This document shows positions 43,321 to 52,590 of a stretch of 64,000 bases of DNA, one piece after another. The DNA is taken from the NCBI RefSeq assembly GCF_963666665.1, contig NZ_OY762999.1:2795501-2859500 (forward strand), in the 5' to 3' direction. The DNA comes from Maridesulfovibrio sp. (GTDB lineage: Bacteria > Desulfobacterota > Desulfovibrionia > Desulfovibrionales > Desulfovibrionaceae). The first letter of the stretch is position 1. Every line of letters starts with the position of its first letter. The position numbers and the translations under genes are program-made. A model generated the notes under the pieces. That model had not been told where the DNA came from and did no database searches. It saw only the letters and a list, made by a program, of their open reading frames with translations.

Positions 43321-46300
43321 TTACTTATTTTCTTTCTCAAAAACATAATATCCCACCGGAATGACCAACAGCGTAAACAGGGTTGAAGCAAACAGCCCAA
43401 AAATCAACGCCCAAGCCAGACCGGAAAAGATCGGGTCAAGGGTGATGGGCCATGCTCCAAGGGCGGTGGTAGCCGCAGTCAGGGCAATAGGCCTGAGACG
43501 AACCGAACCAGACTTGATGATTGCTTCCTTCAATTCCATACCCTGCGCAACGGACTGGCGGATAAAATCGATAAGCACCAGAGAATTACGGATAACGATT
43601 CCGCCCAGCGCGATCATGCCGATCATTCCTGTGGCTGTGAAGAATACCGGATCGGCAAAAGCCTCACCCACTAATCCTTGAACGGTTCCGGCACTGATCA
43701 GGTTAAGCAGCCAGAATCCGGGCATGATACCCAGCAAAGTCAGCGGAATGGCAGACATAATCAGGAGCGGCATCCCGAATGACCCGGTTTCCACAATGAG
43801 CAGGATGTAGATGCCCAGCAGGGCCGCACCGAACGCAAGACCGAGGTCGCGGAAAACATCCAAGGTAATCTGCCACTCTCCCTCTCCGGCCCAATCAGAC
43901 CAGATGAACGGAGGCAGCGGGTCTTTGGCAAGCTTGCCCTGCATATCAAGAATGGCTTCCCCCGGTGCGCGTCCGGCCATTTCCGCAAATACGTAGACCA
44001 CGCGCTTAAGGTTCTTATGATAAACAGGCTGCTCACGGCTGATTCTTACCAGCCTTCCAAGCTCTGCCAGCGGCACACTCTTACCGTCGAAAGTGCGCAC
44101 CTTGAGCTGTTCAAGGGAAGAAACATCCGCCCGCCGCAGCAGCGGCAGGATAAGCCGCACCGGAAGCGGATTTCGTTCACCCTGTTCATGAATGTTAGCC
44201 GGAACCATGCCGGACAAGGCCATCTGCAAGGTGCTGACTACATCACGGGCGCTAACGCCATGCAGGGCAGCTTTTTCCTTATCGAGCACAAAATCAACCA
44301 TGCCCTGATCCGCTTCGGTGGAAGTGTCGATGTCCACCACTCCGGACTCCTGCTTCATGGTATCTGCAATCTGCTGTGCACCTTCGATAAGGGCTGAATA
44401 AGGACGGTCCTCGGCCCCATATACCTCTGTAGTGATAGTGGAGATTACCGGAGGTCCGGGCGGAGATTCCACAATCTTGATATTGGCATTGTTATGTGCA
44501 GCAACCTGCTCCAATTCATTGCGTAAACGGAGCACAATGGCATGGCTTTGCTCTTCTCGCTGAGTCTTGTCAGCAAGATTAACCCGTATATCAGCCATAT
44601 GTCCGCCCTCGCGCCAATAATAATGACGGACCAGACCGTTAAAATCCATAGGTGAAGGCTCTCCGGCATAGGTCACGAAATTGGTCACTTCAGGCACGGA
44701 TTTAAGAACCTGCTCCATCTCGCGGACCACCCGATCTGTCTGTTCAAGAGGCGTACCCTCATCCATGTCGATAACAATCTGAAATTCATTCTTGTTGTCA
44801 AAAGGCAACATCTTAAGCGGTACCAACCTCATTCCTGCCAAAGCCATGGAAAAGACCAGACCGACTGCGAGACCCCCCACCAGCATCCAACGACGGACGC
44901 GGGACTCCAAAAAAGGCGTGATTATCCGCGTATACCCAAACTCGATGCGTCCCGGCCCGGAAGATTTTGCAACAGCCTTTGGTTGCAAATCCTTAAGCAG
45001 GCGAAAAGCCATCCAAGGCACAATAGTCAGGGCGCAGACTGTGGAAAAAGTCACGGTCAGTGGGACATTGGCAGCCATGGGAGCCATATAGGGTCCCATC
45101 ATCCCGGTAATGAAAAAAAGCGGAACAAATGAAACAATAATCGCCAGCGTGGACATAATCACCGGCGGCAAAACCTCAGAGACAGCAGCAAGAGTCGCCT
45201 CGGAAGGCTTCTTCTTTTTCATGAGGATATGCCGCTGAATATTATCTACATTGGTGATCGGATCATCCACCACCAGCCCAAGGGAAAGAATAAGCGCGAA
45301 AAGAGTTACCCGGTTGATGGTGTAACCGAGCATATAGTTGACAAATAGGGCCAGCGAAAAACTGATCGGTACAGCAAGGGCCACAACCGCAGCCTCGCGC
45401 CAGCCAAGGGTAAAAGCCAGCAGGATAACCACGGTAACCACCGCAAATCCCAGTGAGCCGAGTAATTCATCTACTTTGGCATCGGCAGTCTTGCCGTAAT
45501 CGCGGGTCACCTGCACTTCGATCCCGGCAGGAAGGATGGCTTGCTTAAGCTGTTCCATACGTTCCAGCACAGCCTCGGCAACCTTGACCGCGTTGGTCCC
45601 TTTTTTCTTGGAAAAGGCGATGGTAACCGCCGGACGGGAACCATGCTCCGGGTCCTGTCCGGTCCGGGTCAAATACATGCGGGAAAAACCGATCCGCGAA
45701 TAGGAGTCTGCCTCTTGCGGACCGTCAAAGACCTCTGCCACATCGCGCAGATATACCGGGCGGGAGTTAAACACCCCGACCACAAGATTACGCACATCAG
45801 CAGCGTCTTCCAAAAAGGAGTTGGCGGAAACAACGATCTCGCGGTTACCGGAAAGCACAGACCCGGCAACAGCGGACTGATCCGCCCCTTGAAGTGCTCC
45901 GGCTATTTCCAGCGGAGAAACATTGAATCCGGCCATGCGTTCGGGCAGCAATTCCACCCGCACCTCACGGGAACGCCCGGAAACAAGGGAAACGCGGGAA
46001 AGGTTCTCCACCTCTGCCAGCCTGGAAGCAAGCTCCTCAGCCACCCTGCGTAATTCAAAATCGGAAATATCTTCGCGGCCCTCAGCCGGATAAAGGGTCA
46101 GGGCAACGATGGGAACGTCATCAATTTCAACAGGCTTGATAACCCATCCGGCAGCAATTCCCGGAGCCATATCCGCATTCTTGGCAATGGCGTTATGAAG
46201 TTTTATCAAGGACTCCTCACGGTCCTCGCCCACGTAGAAGCGAACTGTAACCATGGACGAATCCCGATGGGAAACTGAATAAACATATTCCACACCGTCA

Positions 46301-46560
46301 ATCTGCCAGAGGATACGTTCCAATGGTGTGGTGATCAGCTTTTCAACCTCTTCCACCCCCGCGCCGGGAACCTGCACCATGATATCGGCCATGGGCACCA
46401 CTATCTGCGGTTCTTCCTCACGCGGGGTAAGCTGAACAGCAGCAATACCGAGCAAGAGAGCTCCGATGACCAGCACCACTGTCAGTTTGGAATGAAGGAA
46501 GAAGCGGACTGCCGAAGCAATCAGCCCTTGAGCCTGTTCAGGATTCAATGGAGCAGACAT
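43321..46560 (-). CDS. RND-family efflux permease
   Basis: A 1079-residue AcrB-type inner-membrane pump with twelve predicted transmembrane helices and two large periplasmic loops. Helix 4 carries the proton-relay Asp pair in LSLGLVVDDPITNVDN near residue 410. This DDPITNVDN form marks a subgroup apart from AcrB itself. It exports drugs, solvents or metal-related compounds using the proton gradient. It begins at the stop of the adaptor gene in a TAATG overlap. No outer-membrane channel gene is in the window, so it must use one encoded elsewhere. Confidence 0.88.
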   Translation of the reverse strand: MSAPLNPEQAQGLIASAVRFFLHSKLTVVLVIGALLLGIAAVQLTPREEEPQIVVPMADIMVQVPGAGVEEVEKLITTPLERILWQIDGVEYVYSVSHRDSSMVTVRFYVGEDREESLIKLHNAIAKNADMAPGIAAGWVIKPVEIDDVPIVALTLYPAEGREDISDFELRRVAEELASRLAEVENLSRVSLVSGRSREVRVELLPERMAGFNVSPLEIAGALQGADQSAVAGSVLSGNREIVVSANSFLEDAADVRNLVVGVFNSRPVYLRDVAEVFDGPQEADSYSRIGFSRMYLTRTGQDPEHGSRPAVTIAFSKKKGTNAVKVAEAVLERMEQLKQAILPAGIEVQVTRDYGKTADAKVDELLGSLGFAVVTVVILLAFTLGWREAAVVALAVPISFSLALFVNYMLGYTINRVTLFALILSLGLVVDDPITNVDNIQRHILMKKKKPSEATLAAVSEVLPPVIMSTLAIIVSFVPLFFITGMMGPYMAPMAANVPLTVTFSTVCALTIVPWMAFRLLKDLQPKAVAKSSGPGRIEFGYTRIITPFLESRVRRWMLVGGLAVGLVFSMALAGMRLVPLKMLPFDNKNEFQIVIDMDEGTPLEQTDRVVREMEQVLKSVPEVTNFVTYAGEPSPMDFNGLVRHYYWREGGHMADIRVNLADKTQREEQSHAIVLRLRNELEQVAAHNNANIKIVESPPGPPVISTITTEVYGAEDRPYSALIEGAQQIADTMKQESGVVDIDTSTEADQGMVDFVLDKEKAALHGVSARDVVSTLQMALSGMVPANIHEQGERNPLPVRLILPLLRRADVSSLEQLKVRTFDGKSVPLAELGRLVRISREQPVYHKNLKRVVYVFAEMAGRAPGEAILDMQGKLAKDPLPPFIWSDWAGEGEWQITLDVFRDLGLAFGAALLGIYILLIVETGSFGMPLLIMSAIPLTLLGIMPGFWLLNLISAGTVQGLVGEAFADPVFFTATGMIGMIALGGIVIRNSLVLIDFIRQSVAQGMELKEAIIKSGSVRLRPIALTAATTALGAWPITLDPIFSGLAWALIFGLFASTLFTLLVIPVGYYVFEKENK

Positions 46561-47717
46561 TATTGCTGCCCTCCGGTGGCGGAAAGCTCAAAGCCCACTG
46601 TTTCATTACCGCTCAGACCCGAAAGTATCTCCAGCCTATCTCCGTATCTCGCACCGCTGCGAACGTAGACCGGCTCCCATGCTTCACCGATTTTAACCAG
46701 CACAGTCTCAAGCTGCCCTACACGGGACACTGCTCTTGCCGGGATGAAAACAGTCTGTTTTTTCCCTACAGGTATAAGCAAACGTCCGAACATTCCGGGA
46801 TAAAGTCCGGGTAACGGCTCCAATCCTACTTTTACCAAAAAGGTACGGGTCAAAGGATCAGCGGAAGGTACAACTTCCTCAACTATCGCCTTTCCTTTCT
46901 CGCCCAGGGCCTGAATATCCACTTCCAGTTTCTGGCCGATGCGCACCTGTCCGATGACACCTTCACGCACAAGGGCTTCCAGACGTAATGTTCCTCCGGT
47001 CTGGATCAGCATGAGCGGCTTGCCGGGAAAAGCAAGATCTCCGGGTTCAACCATCCGTTTGGCTACTTCACCATCTGCAGGTGCGGTAATAGTTGTATAA
47101 TCAAGATTGATACGGGCTGCTTCAACTCCCTTACGGGCCTGCAGCACTCCTGCAGAGGCAACGTCCAGACCGTCCTCGGCCTGCGCCAGCGCAGCTCTGG
47201 CCTTAAGGTAAGCTGCTTCCACGCGGTCAAGCTCATCCTGAGTTGCAACCTTACCCGCAAAAAGTTTCTTCATCCGCTTCCATGTAGCAGTGGCTGTGCC
47301 TGATTCAGCCTTAGCCGCATTAATGGCTTCGCGGGCCTGACGTTCGGCGGCTTCTGCGGATATAAGTCCTTGCTGTGCACTCTCAAGCCGAGTCTTGAAC
47401 TCGCGGGCATCCATCACAATGAGCTTATCGCCTTTGCGGACCTTCTGACCGGAACGAACCATGACATTAAGCACTTTGCCGGTTACCTGTGCTTCAATGG
47501 AAGCTTCAGTTTCAGGCCGGACGGTTCCGACTGCTTCATACACGACAGGAGCATCTGCTAATTCTGCAACAGCAATACCGGCCGGAACTTCTAACCTGCG
47601 GAGAGATACAACACGTCCCTGTTCAATTATTCCGGACTCAAAAGAACCAGTCATCCAAAGAACTAGAAACATTATCGCAGCACCGAGCATGGCTACCAGA
47701 ATACATTTTTTTGTCAT
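46560..47717 (-). CDS. RND efflux periplasmic adaptor subunit
   Basis: A 385-residue membrane-fusion protein. It has an N-terminal transmembrane anchor (about 5-23) and lipoyl-type halves (QVTGKVLNVMVRSGQKVRKG near 78 and TTITAPADGEVAKRMVEPG near 207). A long coiled-coil hairpin lies at 110-200, then the beta-barrel and membrane-proximal domains. It links the inner-membrane pump to an outer-membrane channel. It is the first gene of the two-gene pump operon. TGGAG precedes the ATG. It is divergent from a hybrid sensor kinase gene, 217 bases away. Confidence 0.88.
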   Translation of the reverse strand: MTKKCILVAMLGAAIMFLVLWMTGSFESGIIEQGRVVSLRRLEVPAGIAVAELADAPVVYEAVGTVRPETEASIEAQVTGKVLNVMVRSGQKVRKGDKLIVMDAREFKTRLESAQQGLISAEAAERQAREAINAAKAESGTATATWKRMKKLFAGKVATQDELDRVEAAYLKARAALAQAEDGLDVASAGVLQARKGVEAARINLDYTTITAPADGEVAKRMVEPGDLAFPGKPLMLIQTGGTLRLEALVREGVIGQVRIGQKLEVDIQALGEKGKAIVEEVVPSADPLTRTFLVKVGLEPLPGLYPGMFGRLLIPVGKKQTVFIPARAVSRVGQLETVLVKIGEAWEPVYVRSGARYGDRLEILSGLSGNETVGFELSATGGQQ

Positions 47718-47934
47718 ACATTACTCCAGAAAGGCTAAAACGAATATGTGAAAGATATTATTACATGATTTATACAGCCCTTAAGCAACTGTTTCAATTA
47801 CAATCATTAATTTTAAAACCTGAGCCTGTAAGCTTTTATAAAAAACACCCAACTCATTCACAATAGATTAATTTTCTTGTATTGTTTCTTAGTTTTCATA
47901 TCGAAAAGTTTAATAATATATTTCCGGAGAATAG

Positions 47935-49881
47935 ATGAGAACCAAGGAAAGACAAAAGGATATAGATCACTACAGGTTGATTTTTGAATTTTCTCCGCTG
48001 GCAATGATCCGCTTTGATGAAACCGGAACCATTATAGACTGCAATCAAAAATTCATAGACTTGATGGGATCAAGCAGGGAAAAGCTTATCGGGTTCAACA
48101 CGATAGAGAGAACCACTCTTAAGATGAGTGCCGCTGTGAAGCAGGCTGTTGAAGGAGACACGTCTGAATACGAAGATCTCTATACCTCCGTTACCGGGAA
48201 TAAAACCACCTATATCCGCGCCGTATTCAACCCGATTGAAAAAGGGAAAAATCCCACCGAGGTTATCGCCACCCTCGAAGACATCTCCGAACGCAAAAGA
48301 GTTGAAGAAGAACTGGCTAAAACTGAAGCCCGCTTTAAAATCATGGCGGAGAACACCAAGGATCTCATCTATTATTTTTCAGTACCCGATAAATCTTTCA
48401 AATATGTCAGCCCGGCCTGTCTGGATGTCACCGGATATCCCCCGGGTACTTTTTACGCCGACTCACAGTTTTTCTTTGATATGGTCCACCCGGAATGGCA
48501 GGAGTTCATGCATCAGCAATGGATGGACATGGCTCATGGAAAAATGGCCCCCCTTGTGGAATACCAGATCATAGACCGTTACGGTAAAACAAAATGGCTG
48601 CAGCAAAGCAATGTTCCCTTTTACGATGAAGAGGGAAACCCTATAAGGGTTGAAGGAATTGTCCGCGATGTTACTGAACTGAAAAATGCCCTTGAACGGG
48701 TAGAGCAGGAAAAAGCAAAAGCTGAAGCAGCCAGCAGGACCAAATCCGAATTTCTGGCCAATATGAGCCATGAAATACGCACCCCGCTGAACGGGATAAT
48801 GGGCATGCTGCAACTTATGGAATCGGAGACCCGGACGCCCAAGCAGGAAGAATATATCAATGCGGCAATGCAGGCATCCAAACGGCTGAACAATGTGCTG
48901 TCGGATATTCTCGATCTGGCCCGGGTTGAAGCAGGCAAACTGGACCTCCATAATAATGAATTCAACCCTGCTGATGAATTGAAACACGTCTTTGAACTTT
49001 TCGAAATCACATCACGGCATTCGGGTGTCAAACTGGAGCTCAGCCTGCCGGCGGAACTCCCCGAATACGTCGTTGGAGATCCGGCCCGTTTACAACAGGT
49101 CCTGACCAACATTGTCGGCAATGCCTTAAAATTCACCCATGAAGGCCATGTCGCAATCGCAGCACATCCTTTACCCCGCAACACCCGCGATGACCGTCAG
49201 ATTCTGTTTACGGTTGAAGACACCGGGGTAGGAATTGCCGAAGACAAAATGAACCAGCTTTTTCAATCTTTTACCCAAGCCAGCGAAGGATATACGCGCC
49301 AATACCAAGGCGCAGGACTGGGGTTATCCATATGCAAACGGCTGACCGAGCTTATGGGCGGCACTATCGCCGTGGAAAGCACTGTCGGCGAAGGAACCAC
49401 ATTTTACCTGTCCATTCCGTTTACTATACCTGACCGAAAAACTTTTGATCGCGAACATTATGAAACTGAACCGGAAACAACGACCTCATTCGGCAACTAC
49501 CGTATCCTCATAGCTGAAGATGAAAAAATAAACCGGCTCTACACCAAGCAATATCTTGAACAGCAGGGATTCACTGTAGACACGGTAACCGACGGTCAGC
49601 AATTACTGGACAAATTATTCTATGAAGATTTCAATCTTGTCCTTATGGATGTGCAAATGCCGGTCATGAACGGTATTGAGGCTACAAAAGCCATCAGAAG
49701 AGGTGAAGCCGGAGCGCACAACAAGCGCATCCCGATTATTGCCATTACCGCTTACGCCATGCATGGTGACCGGGAACAATTCATCAAACAGGGTATGAAC
49801 GACTATATTGCCAAACCGGTGGACAAAGAAGAGCTCTATGAAGTGATCATGAAAGCACTTCAACAGAATAAAACATCCTGA
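47935..49881 (+). CDS. Hybrid PAS histidine kinase with receiver
   Basis: A 648-residue soluble hybrid kinase. Two PAS domains (about 12-120 and 132-250) are followed by a HisKA domain with His279 (LANMSHEIRTPLNG), an ATPase domain (VEDTGVGIAED, GAGLGLSI near 460) and a receiver at about 522-645 with acceptor Asp572 (VLMDVQMPVMNG) and a conserved Lys in IAKPVD. It has no membrane helix, so it senses a cytoplasmic cue. CGGAG lies 6 bases upstream. Transcription starts divergently from the RND pump, but no direct control is visible. Confidence 0.88.
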   Translation: MRTKERQKDIDHYRLIFEFSPLAMIRFDETGTIIDCNQKFIDLMGSSREKLIGFNTIERTTLKMSAAVKQAVEGDTSEYEDLYTSVTGNKTTYIRAVFNPIEKGKNPTEVIATLEDISERKRVEEELAKTEARFKIMAENTKDLIYYFSVPDKSFKYVSPACLDVTGYPPGTFYADSQFFFDMVHPEWQEFMHQQWMDMAHGKMAPLVEYQIIDRYGKTKWLQQSNVPFYDEEGNPIRVEGIVRDVTELKNALERVEQEKAKAEAASRTKSEFLANMSHEIRTPLNGIMGMLQLMESETRTPKQEEYINAAMQASKRLNNVLSDILDLARVEAGKLDLHNNEFNPADELKHVFELFEITSRHSGVKLELSLPAELPEYVVGDPARLQQVLTNIVGNALKFTHEGHVAIAAHPLPRNTRDDRQILFTVEDTGVGIAEDKMNQLFQSFTQASEGYTRQYQGAGLGLSICKRLTELMGGTIAVESTVGEGTTFYLSIPFTIPDRKTFDREHYETEPETTTSFGNYRILIAEDEKINRLYTKQYLEQQGFTVDTVTDGQQLLDKLFYEDFNLVLMDVQMPVMNGIEATKAIRRGEAGAHNKRIPIIAITAYAMHGDREQFIKQGMNDYIAKPVDKEELYEVIMKALQQNKTS

Positions 49882-49926
49882 TCCACAGGTTGACGAACCC
49901 AACTTATACATGAAATACGACATCTT

Positions 49927-51414
49927 ATGGGTATAACTACGGGGAATTTCAAAAACCTTGGCAACTCTTATGAAGAGGGGTCCAATGCTGCAGTGCTCTC
50001 TGCCATTGCCCGGAGTGCGGAAGAACTCACATCCGGTAAAGGCTGGCCGGAGGGAGTCAACGATCTTCTGGCTGCGCTTGGACGGGTAACAGGTGTGAGC
50101 CGGGTCTGGATTTTCCGGACCATTGAAGTCACCGACACTCATATTACCCAGAACTACACTTTTGAATGGGCTGCCGCCCCCCGCTTCAAACAACTGGGCA
50201 TGCCCATGTTCAGTATGTTCACCAACAAGATCAACCGCCCTGAATACCGGGAAACCATCCAGAGCAGATTGCGCGGGGAATGGCAGAAAATGGTCGTCGA
50301 CCAACTTGAACCGGGCTGGCTCAAAGACACTCTTGAAGTCCAGAAGATCAAATCAATGCTGACCATCCCGGTCATGGTTGAAGATCGCTGGTGGGGCACT
50401 TTAGGCTTTGACGATTGTGAACGAAACTACGACTGGTCGGATGTAGAAATCGCCCTGCTCAAGACCGCCGGATATCTTATTTCAAATGCGGTACTCCGTG
50501 ACCGCCTCAGCGCCAAGCGCAGGCAATTCAGTATTCTCAAGCAATTAACTGACAGCAGTGTCTGGGAATTTGATTTCAAGACCGGACAGGTCTGGTGCTC
50601 ACCGGAACTTCTGCATTCGGTCCCTGTGCCTACCGACAACATCCGATTTTCACTGCATAAAGCCCTGCACTTGATTCATCCGGACGACCGCCGCCCGCTT
50701 ATTTCAGCAGCGAGGAGATATCTCAAAGGAGACCGCAAAAAGATATTCCGCTTTGATATGCGCCTGTTCACTGATTGCGGTGACCTGCGCTGGGTCGAAC
50801 TGATAGGTAACATCCGTAGCGGCAAAAACGGCAATCCGGAACAGCTGGCCGGGATACTGATCGATATACGCAAGCGAAAACGCGAAGAAGAACGCTTACG
50901 CGAAGAAGCGATTACTGATCCGCTCACCGGAGTAGCCAACCGCCGTCTATTTGAACATCGCCTTCAGGAATCTATTGACCACTCCAGCAGTGAGGGTATT
51001 ACCTCCTCGGTGCTCTTTTTTGATGTTGACCACTTTAAAGAGCTTAACGATCAGTACGGACATCAGGCCGGAGACCAAGGGCTGCGGCATCTGGCGAACA
51101 TCTGCGAATCCCTGTTGAGACGCAAAGACCTGCTGGCCCGTCTGGGAGGAGATGAATTCGCCCTGCTTCTACCGGGGACGGACCAGAAAACAGCATCCGC
51201 AATCGGTGATAGACTCCTACGTGCAGTTGAATCCACGCCCTTTGAATATGACGGCAAAAAACACAGTATGACTATCAGTATAGGGCTAGCCAGCAACGAC
51301 GGCCGCCTGACCACCCCGACCCGTTTGATCGAATGCGCCGATTCAGCGCTCTATGAAGCCAAACAAAAGGGACGTAACAGACTGGAAACCCTGACAGGCT
51401 GCCTGATACGTTGA
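49927..51414 (+). CDS. GAF-PAS-GGDEF diguanylate cyclase
   Basis: A 495-residue cytoplasmic signalling enzyme. A GAF domain (about 25-190) is followed by a PAS domain (about 205-320) and a GGDEF domain (about 325-490). The active site reads GGDEF at 407-411 and the inhibitory site RRKD at 398-401 is intact. So it should make cyclic di-GMP and be feedback-inhibited. It follows the hybrid kinase gene by 45 bases and may be in the same operon. The input ligand is unknown. Confidence 0.9.
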   Translation: MGITTGNFKNLGNSYEEGSNAAVLSAIARSAEELTSGKGWPEGVNDLLAALGRVTGVSRVWIFRTIEVTDTHITQNYTFEWAAAPRFKQLGMPMFSMFTNKINRPEYRETIQSRLRGEWQKMVVDQLEPGWLKDTLEVQKIKSMLTIPVMVEDRWWGTLGFDDCERNYDWSDVEIALLKTAGYLISNAVLRDRLSAKRRQFSILKQLTDSSVWEFDFKTGQVWCSPELLHSVPVPTDNIRFSLHKALHLIHPDDRRPLISAARRYLKGDRKKIFRFDMRLFTDCGDLRWVELIGNIRSGKNGNPEQLAGILIDIRKRKREEERLREEAITDPLTGVANRRLFEHRLQESIDHSSSEGITSSVLFFDVDHFKELNDQYGHQAGDQGLRHLANICESLLRRKDLLARLGGDEFALLLPGTDQKTASAIGDRLLRAVESTPFEYDGKKHSMTISIGLASNDGRLTTPTRLIECADSALYEAKQKGRNRLETLTGCLIR

Positions 51415-51481
51415 GCGGAATTGACTTTTTAGAAAAGACTGGAGTAGTTATTCACAACAAAAAATAAAAGCTGGAGGAGAT

Positions 51482-51655
51482 ATGATCACCAGAATTGCCG
51501 CTGCACTGATCATTGCAGCACTTATGATTTCTTCCCTTGGCTGTGCGAAAATCGGCAAAGCCACAGGTCAAACCATCAAAGAAGTTAAGGAAATGCCCGG
51601 TGAGTTCAAGAAGGGCTACAAAGATGGCAGAACTTCTGAAGAAGACGCAATTTAA
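51482..51655 (+). CDS. Small lipoprotein
   Basis: A 57-residue lipoprotein missed by length cut-offs. The N-terminal signal (MITRIAAALIIAALMISS) ends in a lipobox SLGC, with Cys21 as the lipidation site. The mature part is short, basic and Gly/Lys-rich (KIGKATGQTIKEVKE). A GGAGG site lies 5-6 bases upstream. It is followed by a terminator, so it ends its transcript. Its size and amphipathic mature region recall entericidin-like peptides, but I do not assign it to that family. Confidence 0.7.
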   Translation: MITRIAAALIIAALMISSLGCAKIGKATGQTIKEVKEMPGEFKKGYKDGRTSEEDAI

Positions 51656-51678
51656 TTTTAACCGACAATTCCGCAGAC

Positions 51679-51699
51679 AGGGGCCTTGAGCCCCTTTTT
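51679..51699 (+). terminator. Rho-independent terminator
   Basis: AGGGGC (51679-51684) and GCCCCT (51690-51695) pair around a 5-base loop, followed directly by a T-run. It separates the small lipoprotein gene from the polyene-like cluster. Confidence 0.85.
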
Positions 51700-51728
51700 G
51701 CATTAAACGAATTTTCCCCGGACAAAAC

Positions 51729-52451
51729 ATGTCGCAAATTGCTTTAATTACAGGTGCCAGCAAAGGCATCGGCGCAGCTATCGCCCTGCAACTGGCTGAA
51801 GACGGCTACGATATCTGGCTCAACTACCGCAGTGATGATGAAGGTGCGGAAAAAACCGCTGGCGCCATCCGCGAGGCCGGCCGGAAATGCACCATGCTTA
51901 AGTTTGATGTCACCGATGAAGATGCTGTTGAAAGCGCTCTTTCCCCGCTCTTGCAGGAAGAGGTTCCTTACATCGTGGTCAATAATGCCGGATTCGCGCG
52001 CGATTCAATCATGATGATGATGTCTTCCGACGACTGGAACAAAGTTCTGCAAGTACACCTGAGCGGATTTTTCAATGTAACCAAGCCGGTTGTTTCGCGC
52101 ATGCTGCGTAAACGGACCGGACGAATCATCAATATCGCTTCCACTTCCGGCGAAACCGGAGTTGCCGGACAGACCAACTACTCCGCAGCCAAGGCCGGGC
52201 TCATCGGGGCAACCCGTTCTCTGGCGGTAGAAGTTGCCAAACGCAATATTCTGGTCAATGCGGTTACTCCCGGATTTATCGAGACCGACATGGTTGCCGA
52301 GCTGCCCGTAGACCAGATTAAAGAACAGATCCCGCTGAAAAGACTGGGAACACCGCAGGAAGTTGCCGGAGTTGTATCCTTTCTCTGTTCGGATAAGGCC
52401 TCCTACATTACCGGGCAGACCATTGCGGTTAACGGCGGCATTCATACCTAG
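51729..52451 (+). CDS. fabG: 3-oxoacyl-ACP reductase (FabG-like)
   Basis: A 240-residue SDR. It shows TGASKGIG at residues 8-15, NNAGFARD near 85, catalytic Ser near 137 (IASTSGE) and YSAAK near 150. It ends TIAVNGGIHT. This is the ketoreductase of the cluster: it reduces the beta-keto group on the ACP-bound chain with NADPH. It is the first gene of the block, upstream of an AT-rich gap that may hold a second promoter. The closest role is that of the ApeQ-type enzyme in aryl polyene clusters. Confidence 0.85.
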   Translation: MSQIALITGASKGIGAAIALQLAEDGYDIWLNYRSDDEGAEKTAGAIREAGRKCTMLKFDVTDEDAVESALSPLLQEEVPYIVVNNAGFARDSIMMMMSSDDWNKVLQVHLSGFFNVTKPVVSRMLRKRTGRIINIASTSGETGVAGQTNYSAAKAGLIGATRSLAVEVAKRNILVNAVTPGFIETDMVAELPVDQIKEQIPLKRLGTPQEVAGVVSFLCSDKASYITGQTIAVNGGIHT

Positions 52452-52590
52452 TATTACAATCATCAAATTCATCAATATGGATTAGATGAATAAATAATAA
52501 TATATTTATTTTTATCTTAAAATAAATATGGCTTTGTCCGTTATGGACTTAATTTAAGAACGCCAGACCAAGTATCCGGGAGCTTTTCTT

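Noticed and set aside
51482..51655. Entericidin-type toxin peptide
   Set aside because: Only size and lipobox agree. The conserved entericidin residues are not seen.
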